From Herbaspirillum sp. ASV7 (GTDB lineage Bacteria; Pseudomonadota; Gammaproteobacteria; Burkholderiales; Burkholderiaceae_D): a stretch of 64,000 nucleotides of DNA. The stretch's first letter is position 1. Every line of letters begins with the position of its first letter. This document shows, one piece after another, positions 59,080 to 64,000 of the stretch. Where the stretch lies: assembly GCF_016429215.1 (NCBI RefSeq), contig NZ_JAELUH010000003.1, positions 123,674 through 187,673 on the forward strand. The letters run 5' to 3'. Both the position numbers and the translations under genes were made by a program. Below the pieces are notes generated by a model that was given only the letters and a program-made list of their open reading frames with translations, was not told the DNA's origin and searched no databases.

Positions 59080-60576
59080 ATGACCAATACAGTCAAGTCA
59101 CTGCGTCCACGCCAGAGCGATACGGCCCATCCCGAAGCCGCCCTGCCCGGCTGGCCGCTACTGCTGCGCGAGAGCGGCGAATCGCTGGTCGAACAGATCG
59201 TGCGCGGCATTCGTGCCCGCATCGATGACAGGCTCTTGCGCAGTGGCGTGCGCATGCCCTCGATCCGCCAGTTCGCCGATGCCAACCAGATCTCGCGCTT
59301 TACCGTGGTGGAAGCCTACGACCGCCTGGTGGCACAAGGCTATCTGGAGTCGCGCCGGGGCTCGGGCTTCTATGTCAAGGAGCGTTCGTCGCTGGCCGGC
59401 GGCTACGGGCTGGCTGCGGCGCAGGCGGAGGCTGCTGCCGAGGCCGGGCGTGGGCTGGATGTGGTCTGGCTGGTGCGCAACATGTTCCGCCAGATGCCGC
59501 CGCACAAGATGCCCGGTGGCGGCCTGTTGCCACCGGACTGGCTCGATGGCGAACTGATCGCCAACGCCTTGCGCGCGGTCAGCCGTGACAATCCCTCGCT
59601 GCTGCTGGGCTATGGCACGCCGCAGGGCTTCCTGCCGCTGCGTCAGCAGCTGCAATTGAAGCTGGCCGAACTGGAAATCGCCGCCGCGCCCGAGCAGATC
59701 GTGCTGACCACCGGCGTCACCCAGGGGCTCGATACGGTGGCCCGGCACTTCCTGCGGCCGGGCGATGTAATCTTTGTCGACGACCCGGCCTGGTTCCTGA
59801 TGTTCGGCTCCTTCGCCGCGCTGGGCGCCAAGGTGGTGGGTATCCCGCGCCTGGGCGATGGCCCCGACATCGCGCGCCTGCGCGAACTGGCGGCCGTGCA
59901 CAAGCCCAAGCTGTATGTGATCAACTCGGTGCTGCACAATCCGACCTCGACCTCGCTGTCGGCGGCCAAGGCCTTCCAGGTCTTGCGCATCGCCGAGGAG
60001 CACGATTTCATCATCGTCGAGGACGACATCTACTGCGACATGCATCCCGGCTCGGCGGTGCAGGCAGCCACCCGCATTGCCGCGCTGGACCAGTTGCAGC
60101 GGGTGATCTACCTGGGCGGATTTTCCAAGACGCTATCGGCCAACCTGCGGGTGGGCTTCATCGCCACTTCGGCCGACCTGGCGCGCAGCCTGGCCGACCG
60201 CAAGCTGCTCTCCACGCTGACCACCGGCGAGATCGGCGAACGTGTGGCCTACAAGGTGCTCTCGGAAGGACATTACCGCAAGCATGCGGAAAGGTTGCGC
60301 GCGCGGCTCAACGGCGCGCGCGAGAAGGTGATGCGCCAGCTCGAAAAACTGGGCATGGAAGTGGGTGATCCGCCGCCTTGCGGCATGTTCCTGTGGGTCG
60401 ATACCGGACGCGATACCAATGTCATGACCGAGGCCGCCATGGAACAGGGTTTCCTGCTGGCGCCGGGCAGCCTGTTCTCGCCCTCGCAGCTGCCCTCCAC
60501 GCGCATGCGCATCAACGTGGCCAGCATGGCCGATCCGGGCATCTGGCGCTTCCTGGAACGGGCGATGGAGCGCTGA
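59080..60576 (+). CDS. MocR-type regulator (GntR winged helix + aminotransferase fold)
   Basis: A 498-residue fusion regulator. The winged helix (about 30-105; ESLVEQIVRGIRARIDDRLL and PSIRQFADANQISRFTVVEA) is linked by an Ala/Glu-rich segment to an aminotransferase domain (about 150-495). The domain shows VLTTGVTQGLDTVARHFLRP, FIIVEDDIYCDMHP and the PLP lysine in YLGGFSKTLSANLRVGFIAT. It is divergent from the dehydratase / LysE / EamA genes and is their probable activator or repressor. It belongs to a different MocR subgroup from the one at 49273. Confidence 0.9.
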   Translation: MTNTVKSLRPRQSDTAHPEAALPGWPLLLRESGESLVEQIVRGIRARIDDRLLRSGVRMPSIRQFADANQISRFTVVEAYDRLVAQGYLESRRGSGFYVKERSSLAGGYGLAAAQAEAAAEAGRGLDVVWLVRNMFRQMPPHKMPGGGLLPPDWLDGELIANALRAVSRDNPSLLLGYGTPQGFLPLRQQLQLKLAELEIAAAPEQIVLTTGVTQGLDTVARHFLRPGDVIFVDDPAWFLMFGSFAALGAKVVGIPRLGDGPDIARLRELAAVHKPKLYVINSVLHNPTSTSLSAAKAFQVLRIAEEHDFIIVEDDIYCDMHPGSAVQAATRIAALDQLQRVIYLGGFSKTLSANLRVGFIATSADLARSLADRKLLSTLTTGEIGERVAYKVLSEGHYRKHAERLRARLNGAREKVMRQLEKLGMEVGDPPPCGMFLWVDTGRDTNVMTEAAMEQGFLLAPGSLFSPSQLPSTRMRINVASMADPGIWRFLERAMER

Positions 60577-60592
60577 ACACAGCGCTCCATCG
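60563..60592. terminator. Hairpin overlapping the MocR stop codon
   Basis: Perfect 12-bp stem CGATGGAGCGCT / AGCGCTCCATCG around GAACAC. The stop codon lies in the stem-loop. It separates two convergent genes; no T-run, so termination is likely but not certain. Confidence 0.6.
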
Positions 60593-60610
60593 TTCCGCCG
60601 GGCCGCGCAC

Positions 60611-63600
60611 TCAGGCCGTCACCAGGTGGATGCGGGCCACTTCCTGGTTGGAGGCATTGTAGAAGGCATAGTCGGTGGTACCGGGGAAGTACACGTAGTG
60701 GTCCGAGCCGTTGGCCATGATCTGCAAGCTCTCGCTGTTGCTCATCGTCACCGTCAGCAGATGCGAAGTGGCGCCGCTGGCCAGGCCCATGTTGATCACG
60801 TCCTGGGCCGTGATGACGATATTGGTGCCGCTGCCGGAACTCACGTCCAGGTTGGTCAGGCCGCTGACCTTGCTGGAGAAATTGCTCAGCGTCAGGCTGC
60901 TGCCCAGGTCGGAGAAGTGCAAGGTGGTCACACCAGCGCCGCCACTAATCGAGTTGATGTTGGACACGCCGGTGGTCTCGTTGACCATGTCACTCTGCGC
61001 CCCGGCGGTACTATGCGAACCGGCACTGACGTTGATCATGTTGGTGCCGCTGCCCACCGTCACCGTGTTGTGGCCGCCATCGAAGACGTTGAAGATATCG
61101 GTGCCGGAGCTGGCACCACCGCCATTGAGAACGTTGGTCGTGGTCGTGCCGCGCGCCGACAGGGTATTGGCACCGCTGTTGCCGATCAGGGTACTGTCGA
61201 TATAGGCGCTGCCTTCCAGGTTGGCGATGCCGATGTACTGATCACCGGCGGCATCGCCGCCCGATCCCAGTCCGGTCGCCAGGTTGGCCGTAATCGCCGT
61301 GCTCGAACTGCTGCTGTTGGCATAGTAGTAGCTGACCGTATCGGTGCCGCCACCACCGGTAAAGGTGTTGGTGTCGCTGTTGGCATAGAAGGTATCGTTA
61401 CCGGCACTGCCCACCACGTTCTGGATGTGCGTATAGGTATCCCCGGCGGCATACCCTCCCGAACCCGTGCCGTGATACAGGTCCACCACCACCGCCGTAC
61501 TGCCCGAGCGCGCATAGTTCACCGTATTGGAACCACCACCGCCATCGAAGCTGTTGGCGATGTTGCTGGCGTAGAACATGTCGTTGCCGGCACCACCGAT
61601 CAGGTTGGAGATGTTGTAGAACTTGTCACCGGCATCGTAGCCGCTGCCGCTAGCCGTGATGGTGTTGGTCAGGTCGACGGTCACGCCCACGTTGGAATAG
61701 GCATAGCTCACCGTATCCACGCCACCATTGCCATAGAAGATGTTGGCATGCGTGCTGGCATAGAACAAGTCGTTCTGGGCACTGCCGATGACGTTGTCGA
61801 TATTGACCAGAATATCGCCCTGCGCGTCGCCACCGGTGCCGGTACCGTTCTGCAGATCGACCGTCACCCCCAGCGCCGAACCGTTGTACGACGCATAGGT
61901 GTAAGCGCGGTTAGCGGCGATGGCGGTGATGGTATCGGCACCTGCGCCCCCTTCCAGCACCGACTGCACACCCACGGTGGCGTAGCCGGTCAGCGCATCG
62001 TTATAGGCGCTGCCGACTGCATTCTCGATGTTGACGTAGGTATCGCCGGTGGCATAGTTGCCACTGCCGATGCCGGTACTGAGGTTGACCGTCACGCCAT
62101 TGGTGCCATCGCTGCTGGTGGACAAGGAGTAGTTGACCGTGTCCGAACCACCCGCGCCGCCATTGAGGATGTTGGCGTAGCTGCTGGCATAGAACACGTC
62201 GTTGTTGCTGCTGCCGATGATGTTGTCGATATTGAACAGGGTATCGCCCTGGGCATCACCGCCCGTCCCCGTACCCGCCTGCAGATTGATCGTCACGCCG
62301 GCCGACGAACCTACGTAGGAGGCGTAGGTGTAAGCACGGTTGGCCACGATCGCGGTGAGCACGTCGGCGCCCTTGCCGCCGGTCAGCACCGACGTCACGC
62401 CGGCCGTGGCGAACCCGGTCAGCACGTCGTTGTAGTCGCTGCCGATGACATTCTCGATATTGGCGTAGGTATCGCCGGCGGCATAGTTGCCACTGCCCAC
62501 GCCGGTGGCGAGGTTGACGGTCACGCCATTGGTGCCGTCACTGCTGGAGGTGCCGGCATAGCTGACCGTATTGGAACCGGCACCACCATCGAGGTGATTG
62601 GCCGCCAGACTCGCCACAAACGTATCGTCGTAGTTGCTACCCGTCAGATCCTGGATGTTGACCAGCTTGTCGCCCTGCGCATACCCACCCGAGGTCCCGG
62701 TGCCGTCGGTGTAGTTCAGGTTAATCGTCACGCCCGCGTTGGAACTGGCGTAACTGACACGGTTATGCGAACTGGCCGTGCTGACACCACCATCGAAATT
62801 ATTGGCCGCCGCACTGGCGACGAAGGTATCGTCGTAGCTGCTACCGGTCAGATCCTGGATGTTGGCCAGCGTGTCGCCCTGGGCATAGCCACCCGAGGTC
62901 CCGGTGCCATTGGTGTAGTTCAAGTCGACTGTCACCGCCGCGTTGGAACTGGCGTAACTGACGCGGTTATGTGAACTGGCCGTGCTGACACCACCATCGA
63001 AATTATTGGCCGCCGCACTGGCAACGAAGGTATCGTCGTAGCTGCTACCGGTCAGATCCTGGATGTTGGTCAGCGTGTCGCCCTGGGCATAGCCACCCGA
63101 GGTCCCGGTGCCATTGGTGTAGTTCAGGTCGACTGTCACCGCCGCGTTGGAACTGGCGTAACTGACCCGGTTATGCGAACTGGCCGTGCTGACACCGCCA
63201 TCGAAATTATTGGCCGCTGCACTGGCAACGAAGGTATCGTCGTAGCTGCTGCCCGTCAGATCCTGGATGTTGGTCAGCGTGTCGCCCTGGGCATATCCAC
63301 CCGAGGTCCCGGTGCCATTGGTGTAGTTCAAGTCGACTGTCACAGCCGCGTTGGAACTGGCGTAGCTGACACGGTTATGCGAACTGGCCGTACTGACACC
63401 ACCATCGAAATTATTGGCCGCCGCACTGGCGACGAAGGTATCGTCGTAGCTGCTGCCCGTCAGATCCTGGATGTTGGTCAGCGTGTCGCCCTGGGCATAC
63501 CCTCCCGAGGTCCCCGTGCCATTGGTGTAGTTCAGGTCGACCGTCACAGCCGCGTTGGAACTGGCGTAACTGACACGGTTATGCGAACTGGCCGTACTGA

Positions 63601-63838
63601 CGCCACCATCGAAATTATTGGCCGCCGCACTGGCGACGAAGGTATCGTCGTAGCTGCTACCCGTCAGATCCTGGATGTTGACCAGTGTGTCACCCTGGGC
63701 ATAGCCACCCGAGGTCCCGGTGCCGTCAGTGTGGCTCAGATCGACCGTCACGCCCGCGGTGGAACTGGCGTAACTGACGCGATTATGCGAACTGGCCGTA
63801 CTGACGCCACCATCGAAATTATTGGCCGCCGCACTGGC
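60611..63838 (-). CDS. Very large RTX-like repeat protein, C-terminal part only (5' end missing at the contig edge)
   Basis: The frame is open from the contig edge to a TGA at 60611-60613, at least 1075 codons; the internal Met at 63751 is not the start. The protein is Gly/Ser/Asn/Asp rich and made of repeated units of the form GSxxDDTFxAS-AxNxxDGG-----NxVSYA, related to the degenerate beta-roll (hemolysin-type calcium-binding) repeats of secreted adhesins and RTX proteins. Six 68-residue near-identical units lie at the N-terminal side; more divergent units follow. A non-repeat C-terminal tail (about the last 130 residues, ending ARIHLVTA) may hold a type I secretion signal. Expected to be secreted; no T1SS genes are in view. 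Confidence 0.8.
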   Translation of the reverse strand, partial: ASAAANNFDGGVSTASSHNRVSYASSTAGVTVDLSHTDGTGTSGGYAQGDTLVNIQDLTGSSYDDTFVASAAANNFDGGVSTASSHNRVSYASSNAAVTVDLNYTNGTGTSGGYAQGDTLTNIQDLTGSSYDDTFVASAAANNFDGGVSTASSHNRVSYASSNAAVTVDLNYTNGTGTSGGYAQGDTLTNIQDLTGSSYDDTFVASAAANNFDGGVSTASSHNRVSYASSNAAVTVDLNYTNGTGTSGGYAQGDTLTNIQDLTGSSYDDTFVASAAANNFDGGVSTASSHNRVSYASSNAAVTVDLNYTNGTGTSGGYAQGDTLANIQDLTGSSYDDTFVASAAANNFDGGVSTASSHNRVSYASSNAGVTINLNYTDGTGTSGGYAQGDKLVNIQDLTGSNYDDTFVASLAANHLDGGAGSNTVSYAGTSSSDGTNGVTVNLATGVGSGNYAAGDTYANIENVIGSDYNDVLTGFATAGVTSVLTGGKGADVLTAIVANRAYTYASYVGSSAGVTINLQAGTGTGGDAQGDTLFNIDNIIGSSNNDVFYASSYANILNGGAGGSDTVNYSLSTSSDGTNGVTVNLSTGIGSGNYATGDTYVNIENAVGSAYNDALTGYATVGVQSVLEGGAGADTITAIAANRAYTYASYNGSALGVTVDLQNGTGTGGDAQGDILVNIDNVIGSAQNDLFYASTHANIFYGNGGVDTVSYAYSNVGVTVDLTNTITASGSGYDAGDKFYNISNLIGGAGNDMFYASNIANSFDGGGGSNTVNYARSGSTAVVVDLYHGTGSGGYAAGDTYTHIQNVVGSAGNDTFYANSDTNTFTGGGGTDTVSYYYANSSSSSTAITANLATGLGSGGDAAGDQYIGIANLEGSAYIDSTLIGNSGANTLSARGTTTTNVLNGGGASSGTDIFNVFDGGHNTVTVGSGTNMINVSAGSHSTAGAQSDMVNETTGVSNINSISGGAGVTTLHFSDLGSSLTLSNFSSKVSGLTNLDVSSGSGTNIVITAQDVINMGLASGATSHLLTVTMSNSESLQIMANGSDHYVYFPGTTDYAFYNASNQEVARIHLVTA
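62600..63838 (-). repeat. 204-bp near-identical tandem repeats
   Basis: The same word (GGATGTTG-CCAG/GTCAG) recurs at 62653, 62857, 63061, 63265, 63469 and 63673, a constant 204-bp period (68 codons). Units differ by a few mostly synonymous bases. The array is cut by the contig end, so the true copy number is unknown. Confidence 0.92.
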
Positions 63839-63870
63839 TGTCTCTTATACACATCTGACGCTGCCGACGA
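63838..63870. other. Illumina Nextera transposase adapter (assembly artefact)
   Basis: These 33 bases are exactly the reverse complement of the standard Nextera read-1 transposase adapter, including the mosaic-end CTGTCTCTTATACACATCT. The repeat protein's expected continuation after GCACTGGC is replaced by it. Confidence 0.98.

Positions 63871-64000
<130 letters not shown>

Noticed and set aside
60626..62974. 782-codon plus-strand frame (Ile/Val/Gly/His-rich repeats) opposite the RTX-like gene
   Set aside because: Its periodicity mirrors the minus-strand repeats, and the minus frame has the known GG-x-G/VSYA pattern.
62600..63838. Possible CRISPR array because of regular repeats
   Set aside because: The period is 204 bp with no short repeat/unique spacer structure, and the units are in-frame coding sequence.

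Overview
The window is high-GC chromosomal DNA from a betaproteobacterium, most likely Oxalobacteraceae and probably Herbaspirillum or a close relative. The basis is protein-level recognition: a Neisseria/Burkholderia-like ParC, the pmbA / darP / mog neighbourhood, many peptide ABC systems, and MocR- and LysR-rich accessory clusters. I could run no database search. The last 163 bases are not biological. At 63838-63870 the sequence becomes an exact Illumina Nextera transposase adapter, followed by a poly-G tail, so the window ends at an untrimmed contig edge.

Layout. 1-4.5 kb: housekeeping genes (partial GNAT, pmbA, darP, mog, a secreted hypothetical, a carboxylesterase). 4.7-6.6 kb: an OhrR-like MarR regulator with an exported HSL-type esterase and four copies of an AT-rich palindromic operator. 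6.9-15.7 kb: a complete Dpp-type peptide ABC transporter, a cytoplasmic gamma-glutamyltransferase, a GntR/FCD regulator and a ketopantoate-reductase-family enzyme. 15.7-25.2 kb, minus strand: an RpiR regulator, isoaspartyl peptidase, a Gsi-type (glutathione/peptide) ABC transporter, a P1 (DmpA-type) aminopeptidase and an M55 D-aminopeptidase. Together the last two blocks look like uptake and hydrolysis of unusual peptides (gamma-glutamyl, beta-aspartyl, D-amino-acid). 25.6-30.5 kb: LysR, MFS transporter, DUF2848 and amidase, with a dispersed palindromic repeat.

30.8-39.6 kb: parE, a lytic transglycosylase and parC, with an HscC-type Hsp70 and a polytopic membrane J-like protein between the transglycosylase and parC. 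39.7-46.3 kb: a four-gene exporter (NodT-type outer-membrane factor, HlyD-type adaptor, RbbA-like double-ATPase/permease fusion, ABC-2 permease). 46.3-48.1 kb: an orphan palindromic operator pair, an Hpt protein, and a small heat-shock protein with a sigma-32-like promoter. 48.1-53.9 kb: azoreductase/GNAT, a MocR regulator with three copies of its probable operator, a carboxymuconolactone-decarboxylase-family protein, a LysR/tautomerase pair and a lipoprotein metallo-beta-lactamase-fold hydrolase.

54.0-60.6 kb: an amino-acid cluster under a divergent second MocR regulator (threonine-dehydratase-like enzyme, LysE and EamA exporters, RidA, aminotransferase, cupin). 60.6-63.8 kb: the 3' part of a very large RTX-like repeat protein containing a 204-bp near-identical tandem array that runs into the contig end. 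I saw no tRNA, rRNA, CRISPR array, insertion sequence or prophage genes.
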